A stretch of DNA of 64,000 nucleotides from JAIBAJ01 sp965284645 (GCA_965284645.1 OZ260106.1:4340001-4404000); one strand, 5' to 3'; counted from the stretch's first letter, positions 27,438 to 36,143 are shown. The notes: a model not told the origin generated them from the sequence alone. Numbers and translations are program-made.

Positions 27438-29176
27438 TATTTAATGAGTTTTATAAATTGGTTCAGTGCTTTGCGAATTATAATGTTTACAGTCCTTTGG
27501 TTTTTTAGTCTTTCTACAAGTCTAGGAGAATAGTGATAGTATGTTTTTATAAACCACTTACCAAATGCTGATTTGTCTAATACTTCATCTCTGAATTGTC
27601 TTAAAATCATTACTTGGGGATGGTCGTAATCACCGTAAGCCATTGTTGCAATGTAACAACCGCTTGAACCGCTACTTCCTCCGCTGCTTCTTCCTCCACC
27701 AGTATTAACTGCCGCCAATTGTGTTTTTAAATTTGAAAGTGAAGTTCTGTTTTGTGTGTATCGTGTCCTAAAATCTTGACGCAAATCCATTGAACCAATA
27801 GTAGTTGTTACGTCCCAAGCTTCATTTACTTTTTCTTTAAGCAGAAGTATGGCAGCTATTTTGGTTGCATTATCATAAGTATTCGCAAATTTTTCTTGCA
27901 ATTTATTTATTTCAGAAACACACATTCCTTGTGCATCTGATGCAATTCTTGAACTAAGTCCTAAGTATAATTCATCTGTGCTGCCTAAAACACTTTTTAT
28001 ATTGTTTAAATATGGTCTTGCACTTGCTAAAAGTTGTTTACCATTAGCAATTGTTTCGCTTCGTCCTTCATATTCGTCAATCAGATTTTTAAGTTTCTCA
28101 AAGTCAACTAAAATCCTTGCTTGTTTATCTCTCTCAGGTTTATCATCAATCCATTCCTGTAGGTTTTCAGTATTCTCTTGACATCTTTGTTTCGCAATGT
28201 TCCCAACTGCAAATATTTTAGCTTTTTTAAAAAGATTCATTGAAACCGCACTTGGGTCGGTATTTGAATCTTTATATTGTAAGAAGTAATCAATTCCACA
28301 TTGAAGTATTTCATCAGATGCTTTGTCACTGATTGAAGAAAACTTTAGATTGTTTACACCTAATATGTTTTTGAGTTGAACAAGTTCATTGACAATTGAA
28401 TCATACAATTCCTTGCCAGCATTTGCAGCATTCGCTTTATTAGACTTACGCTTGGCTTTTGAATTTTCAATTTTCTTTTCTATTTGCTCAATTGGTTTTT
28501 GAACAAATCCTTTCAAAAACTCCTCTTTAGCCGAAAATTCCTGCTTGGTTAGAATATCAAGGAATTTGTTTGAAGTTACAGTTCCGCTTTTTTCAACTTC
28601 AGATTGCACTTGATTAAGAAACAAAAGTTGGAGTTCTTTTTTAGTGGCTTTGTAAGTTTTTTCATCAGTAGCTAAATGTTGTAACTCTTTGTAAAATGAG
28701 CTTTCTAGGAATTTCAGCTTTAATGAAATACCCTGTTCCAAAATTGCTTCACTGGTATTTGTTCCTTCTAAAATTCCACTTAAATAAAGTGTTCCCAAAT
28801 TACTGTAAGCCGAAGCATTTCGCTGTGAAACTTCTCCGTTTGATGTGAGCTTTGTCCAAATACTGATTACTTGGTCTAAGTCAGCTTCTTTAATTGCGTC
28901 AAATGCTGGCTCATCTGTTATTGGATTTCCTTTGTAAAACCAAAATAGGGCAGAACTCATTTTGTCGCTGTCAAGATTGAGTTTTGAAGCCGCTTCATTT
29001 ACCTTGTCTAAAGTCCTGTGCAAATTACCAAGTGTCGGAAAACTAAAGTCGTCCTGTGGGTCTTGCTCGGCTTCAATAAATTGTTTCAACCGTTTTACTT
29101 GTCGTTCTTGTTCCCTTGCTGTTGCACCAACGAGCAAACCAACTGTCCGATACGGATTGTTTTGAATTATGTGCAT
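27437..29176 (-). CDS. Hsp70-system partner with CFI-box C-terminus
   Basis: 579 residues. It opens NPYRTVGLLVGATAREQERQVKRLKQFIEAEQ, a segment I associate with proteins next to Hsp70 operons, but there is no HPD tripeptide, so it is not a standard J-protein. The middle is helical with an alanine/lysine-rich patch. After a Gly/Ser linker comes GCYIATMAYGDYDHPQVMILRQFRDEVL...FIKTYYHYSPRLVE, the CFI-box-CTERM domain. First gene of the six-gene operon. Probably a scaffold or co-chaperone; the exact role is unknown. Confidence 0.7.
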   Translation of the reverse strand: MHIIQNNPYRTVGLLVGATAREQERQVKRLKQFIEAEQDPQDDFSFPTLGNLHRTLDKVNEAASKLNLDSDKMSSALFWFYKGNPITDEPAFDAIKEADLDQVISIWTKLTSNGEVSQRNASAYSNLGTLYLSGILEGTNTSEAILEQGISLKLKFLESSFYKELQHLATDEKTYKATKKELQLLFLNQVQSEVEKSGTVTSNKFLDILTKQEFSAKEEFLKGFVQKPIEQIEKKIENSKAKRKSNKANAANAGKELYDSIVNELVQLKNILGVNNLKFSSISDKASDEILQCGIDYFLQYKDSNTDPSAVSMNLFKKAKIFAVGNIAKQRCQENTENLQEWIDDKPERDKQARILVDFEKLKNLIDEYEGRSETIANGKQLLASARPYLNNIKSVLGSTDELYLGLSSRIASDAQGMCVSEINKLQEKFANTYDNATKIAAILLLKEKVNEAWDVTTTIGSMDLRQDFRTRYTQNRTSLSNLKTQLAAVNTGGGRSSGGSSGSSGCYIATMAYGDYDHPQVMILRQFRDEVLDKSAFGKWFIKTYYHYSPRLVERLKNQRTVNIIIRKALNQFIKLIK

Positions 29177-29215
29177 TTATCTCTCAATTTAAGATTATCG
29201 AATTTATGGTTTTCG

Positions 29216-29303
29216 GTGCGTTGGCAAAAAATGGCTCTTTTGGTTTTGCGAAGGGTCGGCTTGTGTGTCGGGCAAAACCAAATGTGCCATTTGTGCGGCT
29301 GGC
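29216..29303. repeat. Bracketing hairpin element, copy 4 (5' end of Hsp70 cassette)
   Basis: Arms 29229-29249 and 29272-29292 pair over 21 positions with the two T-T mismatches (TGGCTCTTTTGG against CCAAATGTGCCA). Loop GAAGGGTCGGCTTGTGTGTC; flanks GTGCGTTGG and GTGCGGCTGGC. Confidence 0.75.
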
Positions 29304-29453
29304 TAAAATTGTTTTTAAAAAATGTGCGGTGGGAATAAATAAAAATACAGAAGCGTTGGCTTTTGGGTCGGCTGTCTGATGGTTCATTTGTCCCGTCACT
29401 TTATGTTTATTTCTGTCGTTCATATTCGCTGTGTCGTCTTTTAGGCTTGCAGG

Positions 29454-29579
29454 TAACGTTTCCGGTGCAGGAGCCGTAAGCAAATTTACATGCAAATGTG
29501 ATTAGAAAGCACGAATTTAAGTTCTTAACCCAAAGGGAATAGAAAGCACTAAACTGCTTATGGCTTTTGCACCGTGTTA
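29454..29579 (-). repeat. attC-like site, type I variant
   Basis: TAAC...GTTA, 126 bp, same as 11405-11530; closes toxin-antitoxin copy 2 (unit 29454-30313, 860 bp). Confidence 0.88.
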
Positions 29580-29599
29580 TAGCCTGTGCCATTAAATTT

Positions 29600-29902
29600 T
29601 TATAGTTGAATTGTTAATTTTAGATGTCCTCCTAGACCTTGTTGAATTATTTTCATTAGTGTGGATAATCTAATATCTGATGAGTTATTTTCTATACGTG
29701 AAATATATGATTTATTCGTTCCACACTTCTCTGCAAGTTCTTCTTGGGTCATTCCTAACTTGGTTCGAGCTTCTTCAAGTAAAACCCCAATTTTAAACGC
29801 TTCAAATTGTTGTTCCCACTCTTCTCGATTTGGTTGTCCCTTTGGTCCATACTTTTTGTCAAGAATTTCATCTAATGTGGTTATGTTTTTATTTGTTTTC
29901 AT
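29600..29902 (-). CDS. HigA/XRE-type antitoxin, copy 2 of 2
   Basis: Same 100-residue protein as at 11551-11853, in an identical 860-bp cassette. Two copies of one addiction module mean that loss of either alone would be tolerated, which weakens the stabilising effect until one decays. Confidence 0.85.
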   Translation of the reverse strand: MKTNKNITTLDEILDKKYGPKGQPNREEWEQQFEAFKIGVLLEEARTKLGMTQEELAEKCGTNKSYISRIENNSSDIRLSTLMKIIQQGLGGHLKLTIQL

Positions 29903-30230
29903 TATAATATTCCTCCATTATTTTTATTGCCCTCTCTAATTCTTGCTTTGGTGTCTTTTGTGTTTTCTTTTGAAATGCATTTCCTAGGACTACCAAATTC
30001 CCTTTATCAAAAAAGGAAAAAATCCGATAAATATTTCCTCCAACTTCTACCCGTATTTCATACAATCCCTTGGTGCCTTCCAAATGTTTGAAATACTTCT
30101 CTGGAACTTGCCGTGTAACTCTAATTAAGTTTAATGTCCATTCGATTTTCCTTTGAACATTGTCAGGAAGTTCCATGTAAAATTCTAGAAAATAATTCTT
30201 GTAAGCGATTACTTGTCTTTCGTAGTCCAC
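29889..30230 (-). CDS. HigB/Gp49-like RelE-fold toxin, copy 2 of 2
   Basis: Same 113-residue toxin as at 11840-12181, overlapping its antitoxin gene by 14 bp. No mutation was seen in either copy, so the duplication looks recent. Confidence 0.86.
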   Translation of the reverse strand: MDYERQVIAYKNYFLEFYMELPDNVQRKIEWTLNLIRVTRQVPEKYFKHLEGTKGLYEIRVEVGGNIYRIFSFFDKGNLVVLGNAFQKKTQKTPKQELERAIKIMEEYYNENK

Positions 30231-30313
30231 GACACAAAGTTAACCATTCAGACAACTTCTGCCAAATTTTTTTTAAGCAAAATTGGTTGGATGGGCACTA
30301 TTGGCATTGGCTA

Positions 30314-30438
30314 TAACGTTCTGGGGGCAGATGCAGTAAGCGAATTTACAGATAAACTTAATTCGAAGAGCGATATTAAGTAAACCACCAAAACTCAATT
30401 CGAAGAGCAAAATCGCTTATTGCATTTGCCCCTTGTTA
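30314..30438 (-). repeat. attC-like site, type II variant
   Basis: TAAC...GTTA, 125 bp. Arms GGGGCAGATGCAGTAAGCG and CGCTTATTGCATTTGCCCC; the paired G/C-to-T/A change relative to other type II sites keeps the stem. Confidence 0.88.
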
Positions 30439-30524
30439 GCGGTTGCCCCAGCCTCTCTTGAAGAATGAGAATAATAAAAAAACTTTATCAAATTTCACTA
30501 AAATTCCCGGAAGTTCTAATTGCT

Positions 30525-30974
30525 TCAGCGATGATTTTTAATTGAAAACAAGTCTAAATTGAGTGAATTTTTGTTCAAGGTTTCCCAAAAGAAGGATGAA
30601 ATCTCCAATGCCGTTTTTTGGGGCTCACAATATTTTAAAGAAATTAACATTGGACTAGCATCAATAATTTTTTGTTCATTGATGACTGCAATGGTTATCC
30701 AAACTCTCACAAAATATAATCCTCTAATCAGTGATCTAAAGTCATGTAGTTCCCTCAGCCCAAGAGTCAAATCGATATGCGAATTACGATTTTCGTCAGT
30801 AATTCGAAGAATAACCGTATAACTAGAACTTTCATCTTTAAATGAATTAATTAAAAATGGGAATTGCTCATCATCAGAATCTAGTGGAAACAGGGGCAGA
30901 GTCCTTTTCAATTCTTCTGTAAGTAATTTCAAATAATCTCTTATGTCAACAAATGGTGCTATATTTTTTTTCAT
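30525..30974 (-). CDS. Unknown protein in HEPN-like cassette
   Basis: 149 residues, no signal peptide or membrane segment, family not recognised. Mixed alpha/beta pattern (SSYTVILRITDENRNSHIDLTLG; FVRVWITIAVINEQKI). It follows the HEPN-like gene by 31 bp in the same cassette, so it may be the cognate antitoxin or partner. That role is inferred from position only. Confidence 0.55.
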   Translation of the reverse strand: MKKNIAPFVDIRDYLKLLTEELKRTLPLFPLDSDDEQFPFLINSFKDESSSYTVILRITDENRNSHIDLTLGLRELHDFRSLIRGLYFVRVWITIAVINEQKIIDASPMLISLKYCEPQKTALEISSFFWETLNKNSLNLDLFSIKNHR

Positions 30975-31005
30975 CTTTCGGGATTTTTATGTAGATATTC
31001 ACAAA

Positions 31006-31695
31006 TTATTTTATGTATAATTCGTAATATCGCTTATCAATTTCCAGCAAAACCTCAGAAAAGAAAGACCAATATTCTTTTAAGTTTTCTGCGACAAATT
31101 CACTGCTTTTGATCTCTATCTGATGTGTGCCAAAATAATTTGATTCAATGTTAACCCCACTTATATTAACCACTTTAGTTGGCTTAACTACTCCATTTTT
31201 ATGGGTGATTGCGTCCCGTAAGTCTTTTCGATTTTTAATCGAATCAAAATCCTTTTGCGAGTTTTTTGTTTTAATTTGAAACTTAATAATTAAAAAGTTC
31301 CAATAATGTTCAATACTTGAAATATTCGCTGCCTTTTTGGATAATTTAAATGCAGTGTTTTCTGAAACTTCGTTGCAAAGAAATCTTAGGCTGCTTTCAA
31401 AAAAAGAATATGAGCTTAGAAACATTGAATACCGAATATGCCTTCGTATCTCAATAAACACATCCATTTCACTTCTAAGTATTTCGTTGTATTCTTGAAG
31501 TAACTCTTCATCTTTAATTGGAAGGTTATAGCGCTTATTCAGGCTGTCCATAATACTATTTTCTTCGTTATTGATAAAAATCTCTTGGTTCTGGTTTACT
31601 TTTTGCAACATTTTTAAGCCACTATTGATAAAATCTTCTATCGCATGAAGATTCTCAAATTTATAAAGATATATCTCTTTTCCACCGATTGTCAT
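31006..31695 (-). CDS. HEPN-like protein
   Basis: 229 residues from the start MTIGGKEIYLYKF; the open frame runs on into the attC, but that part is site sequence. All-helical pattern with RKDLRDAITHKNG near residue 160, an Rx4H motif (R-DAIT-H) as in the catalytic centre of HEPN ribonucleases; an upstream MFLSSYSFFESSLRFLC helix resembles the first HEPN helices. HEPN proteins are RNases of toxin-antitoxin and abortive-infection systems. First gene of a two-gene cassette. The family call rests on this motif and is moderate. Confidence 0.6.
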   Translation of the reverse strand: MTIGGKEIYLYKFENLHAIEDFINSGLKMLQKVNQNQEIFINNEENSIMDSLNKRYNLPIKDEELLQEYNEILRSEMDVFIEIRRHIRYSMFLSSYSFFESSLRFLCNEVSENTAFKLSKKAANISSIEHYWNFLIIKFQIKTKNSQKDFDSIKNRKDLRDAITHKNGVVKPTKVVNISGVNIESNYFGTHQIEIKSSEFVAENLKEYWSFFSEVLLEIDKRYYELYIK

Positions 31696-31773
31696 TAGGA
31701 AGTTAATTATGGGTTTTGAAAATTGATTGCAGATAGGTATTTTGTTGGTTGCTGTTTTTTTTGGGGTTACCGC

Positions 31774-31901
31774 TAACGTTCCGGGGGCAGAGGCAGTAAG
31801 CGAATTTACAGATAAAAGTTTATTTAAAGAGCGGAAGCGAAGTTTTTCACCAAAAGCCCTATTCGAAGTGCAAAAGCGCTTATTGACCTTGCCCACTGTT
31901 A
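31774..31901 (-). repeat. attC-like site, type II
   Basis: TAAC...GTTA, 128 bp. Part of the 644-bp unit 31774-32417 also found at 38773 and 40239. Confidence 0.9.
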
Positions 31902-31920
31902 GCTGCTGTGGTTTCTTGTT

Positions 31921-32367
31921 TCATGAAATTCGTCCGTTTAAATTTCCTAAATATTCGTCTGTAAATTCAATTTTCAATTTGTCAAGATTATGCCAATCAT
32001 GTCCACATTTCCCTTCGCACCATTTCTCTCTTCTCACTTTGTCAGAAACTTTAAATAGGGTAACTAAAGAAACAAAAGCCTTTTTCATTTCAAAGTCGGG
32101 TAATTCAACGATTTTATTTAAAGCAATTTTTAATGATTTTGTTTTCAATAGCACAATGGGTGTCATTGTTGGCTTAAGTGGAATCTGTTCAATACCAACT
32201 TTAATAATCTCATCGTCTGGATGTGATTGTTCTAAATAATTCCTTGTCCAATTAATTGCTTCTTTTTGTTGTATAGTCGATAAACTGTCAAACCAAAGAA
32301 TTAGCTTGTCAAGGTCGAGTTGTTCTTGAGCAAAACTGTTAATTAATATGTCAATTGGTCTTAGCAT
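31921..32367 (-). CDS. DUF5958-like protein, copy 1 of 3
   Basis: 148 residues. The C-terminal REKWCEGKCGHDWHNLDKL, with a C-x3-C-x2-xWH pattern, resembles DUF5958 proteins, from memory. The N-terminus is helical (DKLILWFDSLSTIQQKEAI) and the centre (FEMKKAFVSLVTLFKVSDKVRRE) leads into the cysteine motif. Cytoplasmic; function unknown. Same gene at 38920 and 40386, in units of exactly 644 bp with the same attC. Confidence 0.65.
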   Translation of the reverse strand: MLRPIDILINSFAQEQLDLDKLILWFDSLSTIQQKEAINWTRNYLEQSHPDDEIIKVGIEQIPLKPTMTPIVLLKTKSLKIALNKIVELPDFEMKKAFVSLVTLFKVSDKVRREKWCEGKCGHDWHNLDKLKIEFTDEYLGNLNGRIS

Positions 32368-32417
32368 TAATTTCTGTTTCTATATCTGTCGTGTTGCTGG
32401 TTTCGCACCATTGCAGC

Positions 32418-32543
32418 TAACGTTTTGCAGCTTGGCGCAGGCGGGGCTTTTTAGCACTACACTTAAACCGAAGAACTGCACTTCAATTATACGAAAAATT
32501 GTCATACGAAGCACGAAACCCCCGCTTGCGCCAAACTGCTGTT
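32418..32543 (-). repeat. attC-like site, type IV, interrupted by the IS91-like element
   Basis: Arms GCAGCTTGGCGCAGGCGGGG and CCCCGCTTGCGCCAAACTGC. It runs to CTGTT, then the IS starts; the missing A and the next cassette resume at 34864 (GTTA at 34861-34864). Confidence 0.85.
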
Positions 32544-32605
32544 GAACTAAACCTTCGGTAGCTAAAAAAGCCAATGCCTATCTTTCGGGGATAAAAATAA
32601 TCAAT

Positions 32606-32638
32606 ATGGCAACAAAAAAAAGAACCCCGATGAGTTAA
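32606..32638 (+). other. Candidate slippery sequence (A8) for -1 frameshift
   Basis: An ATG at 32606 opens a short frame that ends at a TAA after eleven codons. Eight A residues at 32614-32621 would, after -1 slippage, join MATKK to the long open frame of the recombinase (KNPDELRENK...). No other start codon exists in that frame until a GTG at 32767, which would drop most of the arm-type N-terminal domain. Confidence 0.45.
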
Positions 32639-33564
32639 GGGAAAACAAACTCGTTAACAGGGCCAAGCGAGAAGTTCCTGGTTTTACAGAACTACTTTAT
32701 CGATTCGAACGAACCATTTCGATTCTTGGACGAAGTCGATCCACCTTTAATAATTACGCTCTTCATGTGGCTTCGATTTCGCTTTACTTTGGAAAACTTC
32801 CAACCGAACTAGATCCTGAACAAGTTCATGATTACTTGTTCTACCTTCAGAAAAAACACCATGGGCCGTCCCAAAGCTACTTTAAGCATACTATTTATGG
32901 ACTTCGCTTTTTACTTAAATCAGAAGGAATCCCATATGAGTTTTTGAAGCTTCCCGAGATAAGGCATGAGAAACGGGTTCAGGTTGTACTTAGTCGAGAG
33001 GAGGTATGGCTATTGCTGCGTAGTTGTCAACTTCTCAAACACCGGATATTGATAGGGCTACTATACGGATGTGGGCTGAGGTGCATGGAGGTGAGAAGCA
33101 TACGTTTAGCAGACCTTGACTTCGATCGTCTCCAACTTCGGGTAGCACAAGGCAAAGGCAAAAAGGACAGATATATGCCCCTATCAGCTCACCTTGTCCG
33201 AGGGTTGAAAAAGTACATTGAAGCAGAAAAGCCAAAGGAATTCCTGTTCAATGGTCAGCCAGAGGGAAGGGCAGGTGGAGATTTCGATAGCCGCTACTCT
33301 CAACGTGGTGTACAGTGGGCCGTTAAGCAGGCCTGCAAGATGGCAGGAATAAAAAAAGATATCCATGTGCACACGCTAAGGCACACTTTCGCCACACATC
33401 TGCTGGAAGATGGTATGGATATCATGACCTTAAAAGACTTACTTGGGCACGAGAATATTGAGTCTACCATCGAATACCTGCAGGTTGCGCAACTGCCAGG
33501 GCGCAAAGTGTTCAGCCCCATTGATACACTTTTTGAGAAATGCGCCCCAGCACGAAGTATCTGA
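32606..33564 (+). CDS. Tyrosine recombinase of the IS91-like element
   Basis: About 265 residues from a GTG at 32767, or about 320 if the A8 run is shifted. The upstream in-frame sequence FTELLYRFERTISILGRSRSTFNNY is clearly the SAM-like N-terminal domain, so the longer form is likely. Catalytic motifs: LLYGCGLRCMEVRSIRL (Arg I), QGKGKKDRYMPL (Lys), HVHTLRHTFATHLLEDG (HxLR), DLLGHENI and the tyrosine in TIEYLQV. Many IS91-like elements carry such a gene before the transposase. It may resolve or guide insertion at attC cores; that role is inferred. Confidence 0.8.
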
Positions 33565-34654
33565 AGCAATAAAAGCACTCGGAGAGGGAATACATCGAAT
33601 CGGACTAAATAGTTGGCAACTCAGAACATTGTGGGCGATTGAAAATTGCCGCACACAATCAATGGGCGGTCATATCGACAGATGCGATGATTGCGGAGCC
33701 TTGGCTATTAGTTATAATTCCTGTGGCAATAGGCACTGCCCAAAATGCCAAGGCAGGAAAAGGGAAGAGTGGATTGCTGCTCGAGAAGTCGAATTGCTAC
33801 CCGTTGCTTATTTTCATTTGGTGTTCACTCTGCCAGAAGCCGTAAACCCTCTCGCTATTCACAATCCCAAAATGGTCTATAGCATCCTTTTTGATGCAGC
33901 GTGGGAAACATTATCTGCCTTTGGGAGGAACAGTGGCGTTATGGCTGGTGCTGTATGTATTCTGCATACCTGGGGACAGAACTTGAGCCTCCATCCACAC
34001 CTTCACTGTATAGTGCCAGGGGGAGGAGTGACAAAAGAAGGACAATGGAAAAACATCCGTCCCGATGGAGAATTTCTGTTCCCAGTGAGAGCACTCTCAA
34101 AAGTGTTTAGAGCAAAGTATTGCGAAAAGCTCCGATCTGTTGAACCTAAGCAGTACGAAAGGATAAGAAAATCACTATGGGAAAAGGAATGGATCGTTTA
34201 CGCCAAAAAGCCCTTCGGCGGACCTAAATCTGTTGTGGAATACATTGGAAGATATTCCCATAAAATTGCCATTTCCAACCACAGAATAAAGTCAGTGGAC
34301 CAGAATGAGGTAAGCTTCGAATACAAGGATTATCGACAGGGAGGAACAAAAAAGAGAATGAATCTTTCGCTCTCTGAATTTGTGAGGCGATTTGCCTTGC
34401 ACATCCTTCCAAGGGGTTTTGTAAGGATTAGGCATTTTGGTTTTTTGAGCAGTACTTGGAAAAGAAAAAAACTACCCATATTAAGGGAAAACATCTTTGC
34501 ACTTAAGACCAAAAGTCCTGAAAAGGGAACATTCCTTCCAAAATGCCCTTGCTGTAAAACGGGTCGAATGGTCATAGTACTTCAATTTGGACGAAGAGGA
34601 CCACCTTCCAAAGTTTTGGGCGCGGGCCAGTTTGGGGTTCCCTGCGAAGCATAG
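33443..34654 (+). CDS. IS91-family HUH transposase
   Basis: Up to 403 residues. A zinc finger (CDDCGALAISYNSCGNRHCPKCQ) is followed by the HUH motif in LHPHLHCIVPGGG and the tyrosine segment VVEYIGRYSHKIAISNHRI of rolling-circle transposases. The 122-bp overlap with the recombinase gene includes N-terminal residues that look like read-through of the other frame; a TTG at about 33533 (LRNAPQHEVSE) is a plausible true start with translational coupling. A C-terminal CPCC pair closes the protein. Acts by nicking at the hairpin end next to GTTA. Confidence 0.88.
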   Translation: MGTRILSLPSNTCRLRNCQGAKCSAPLIHFLRNAPQHEVSEAIKALGEGIHRIGLNSWQLRTLWAIENCRTQSMGGHIDRCDDCGALAISYNSCGNRHCPKCQGRKREEWIAAREVELLPVAYFHLVFTLPEAVNPLAIHNPKMVYSILFDAAWETLSAFGRNSGVMAGAVCILHTWGQNLSLHPHLHCIVPGGGVTKEGQWKNIRPDGEFLFPVRALSKVFRAKYCEKLRSVEPKQYERIRKSLWEKEWIVYAKKPFGGPKSVVEYIGRYSHKIAISNHRIKSVDQNEVSFEYKDYRQGGTKKRMNLSLSEFVRRFALHILPRGFVRIRHFGFLSSTWKRKKLPILRENIFALKTKSPEKGTFLPKCPCCKTGRMVIVLQFGRRGPPSKVLGAGQFGVPCEA

Positions 34655-34812
34655 TCTTGGTGGGTAGGGGTTTTTATGGACAATAGATTAATAAAACGAT
34701 CTATTTATTGGCAATTTTTTCCAAATTCTGCCCCCCAAAAAAAATAAAGAAGAAAAAAAACTAGCCAAATCAAAAATCGAATTTCGAAAAACACATAATA
34801 CCCGGTTCCGTT

Positions 34813-34864
34813 CAACAGGGGCTTCATTGTTTGTGCTTCGCACACAACGAAGCCCTAATTGTTA
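34813..34864 (+). repeat. Terminal hairpin of the IS91-like element, attC-like
   Basis: CAAC at 34813-34816, GGGCTTC at 34819-34825, GAAGCCC at 34849-34855 and GTTA at 34861-34864. Likely rolling-circle origin; also mimics a minimal attC. Before it, 34655-34812 holds no gene. Confidence 0.65.
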
Positions 34865-34891
34865 CAGGTAGGCGTTCTTTATGTTTATTCG

Positions 34892-35593
34892 TCAAACCGT
34901 CAATATTTTCTGTCCTTTTTCGTCTATAATTATTTTTTCGTTGTCAAATGTTGTTACCAAGGCAAACCCGTTATAAAATGGTTCAATTGTCAGGTAGCGA
35001 TTTTTATAAACTTCCTTCCCTTTTTTGTCAATGTGAAACCAACCGTTATTGTCTTTAGCTGTTGCAAAGTTTTTATGGAAAACTCCCAAGTCAAGAAATG
35101 ATTTGTCGTTTATGAGTTTCCCTTTGTTGTCAATGTGTCTGTAAAAACCGTCTTTAGATTTTACACAAGCAATTCCGTCTTTGTAGTCGCCTGCGTAAAC
35201 AAAATTGTCTGCGTAAATACGGTTTCCGTTTATGTCAATGTGAAAATATTGGTTGTCTGTATTGCGAACGGTGCAAATGTTTTCTTGAAAATTTCCTGTC
35301 CACGAAAACGAAGTTTGATAAACTCTTTCGCCTTTTTCATTAATGTGAAACCAACGATTGCCGTCAATTACAGAAGCACGATTACAATAAAAACCAAAAG
35401 TTCGTGAGTAGCGATTTCTGTAAAGTTCGTTTCCGTTTACGTCAATGTGATAAGCACCCGAATTATCTAAAACAGGAGCAAGTGCTGGCGAATGAAATTT
35501 TAAAACTTCAATAAATGTTTTTCCGAAAATTGGTTTTCCGTCAAATAAAAAATGCGTGTTGTCTGCTGATACTTTAATTTCTTGCCAATTCAT
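34892..35593 (-). CDS. WG-repeat protein
   Basis: 233 residues built of repeats of about 23-30 residues of the type YFHIDINGNRIYADNF, FYRHIDNKGKLINDKSF, WFHIDKKGKEVYKNRY, WFHINEKGERVYQTSF. These are WG-like repeats, which form an extended beta structure used for protein or carbohydrate contacts. No signal peptide. It overlaps the phosphatase gene by 20 bp and ends the three-gene operon. Likely an adaptor for the glycosyltransferase-radical SAM enzyme encoded upstream. Confidence 0.8.
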   Translation of the reverse strand: MNWQEIKVSADNTHFLFDGKPIFGKTFIEVLKFHSPALAPVLDNSGAYHIDVNGNELYRNRYSRTFGFYCNRASVIDGNRWFHINEKGERVYQTSFSWTGNFQENICTVRNTDNQYFHIDINGNRIYADNFVYAGDYKDGIACVKSKDGFYRHIDNKGKLINDKSFLDLGVFHKNFATAKDNNGWFHIDKKGKEVYKNRYLTIEPFYNGFALVTTFDNEKIIIDEKGQKILTV

Positions 35594-36143
35594 TGTTCCT
35601 AAATGTCAGTCCTGTTAAATAGTTTATCCAATTATCTTTTGTGTAAACTTTCTTGTTTATGCTGAAATGATAAAACGCAATTAACATATCGTGAGTGATG
35701 AAAATTGTCATTCCGTTTTGTGTTGAGTTTTCGTTTATGAAATTCGTAATTCTAAAATTTAACTCGTCAATGTTCGGAATGCCTGGAATTTTTTCGCCTT
35801 GCATAAATCGTTTATACATTTCGTCAAAACCGTGTTGAAGAAAAAATTTCCCTGCAATTTTTTCGTCTGAAATATGAAGTCCGGGCGCACCCAACGAAGT
35901 TGTTTCAATTATTTCTATTGAATTTCCATAACCTTTGGTTATGTATTCAGCCGTCTGAACACAACGACCAACAGGACTTGTGAAAATTCTATTGATTTTT
36001 CTTTCAGATAATATTTCGCCAAACCTTTGTGCGTTTTGTTTTCCTTTTTCGTTCAATAAAATTTCATTTCCGAAAGAACCTTGCGGAATGTCATCTCTGT
36101 CAGCGTGGCGAAGCAAAAGCGATATTTTTTCGTTTTCCTTCAT
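35574..36143 (-). CDS. Histidine phosphatase (phosphoglycerate mutase family)
   Basis: 189 residues. LLLRHADRDD near residue 10 carries the phospho-accepting histidine (RH motif), IFTSPVGRCVQTAEYI the second arginine, and MTIFITHDMLI near residue 143 the second catalytic histidine. Family members remove phosphate from sugars, nucleotides or proteins. It is directly adjacent to the GT-radical SAM gene (no gap) and overlaps the WG-repeat gene, so all three are co-expressed. The substrate is unknown, perhaps a phosphosugar of the same pathway. Confidence 0.85.
   Translation of the reverse strand: MKENEKISLLLRHADRDDIPQGSFGNEILLNEKGKQNAQRFGEILSERKINRIFTSPVGRCVQTAEYITKGYGNSIEIIETTSLGAPGLHISDEKIAGKFFLQHGFDEMYKRFMQGEKIPGIPNIDELNFRITNFINENSTQNGMTIFITHDMLIAFYHFSINKKVYTKDNWINYLTGLTFRNNELARN

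Larger units (their letters stand above)
32544..34863 (+). mobile_element. Complete IS91-like element with a tyrosine recombinase gene
   Basis: 2.3-kb element inserted exactly in the 3' core (+ strand GTTA) of an attC. It begins GAACTAAACC and ends in a hairpin followed by GTTA. It carries a tyrosine recombinase gene and an IS91-type HUH transposase gene, both on + strand. The other copy (1-757) ends at the same GTTA position before an unrelated cassette, so insertion at the site core is repeated. Classical IS91 keeps GTTC next to its origin end; here GTTA takes that place. Confidence 0.8.

Noticed and set aside
27437..29176. Calling the CFI-box protein a J-domain co-chaperone
   Set aside because: No HPD tripeptide was found; only the operon context points to an Hsp70 partner.
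31696..31896. N-terminal extension of the HEPN-like gene (67 residues)
   Set aside because: It is a translation of the attC and of the cassette leader; the ATG at 31695 is the first outside the site.
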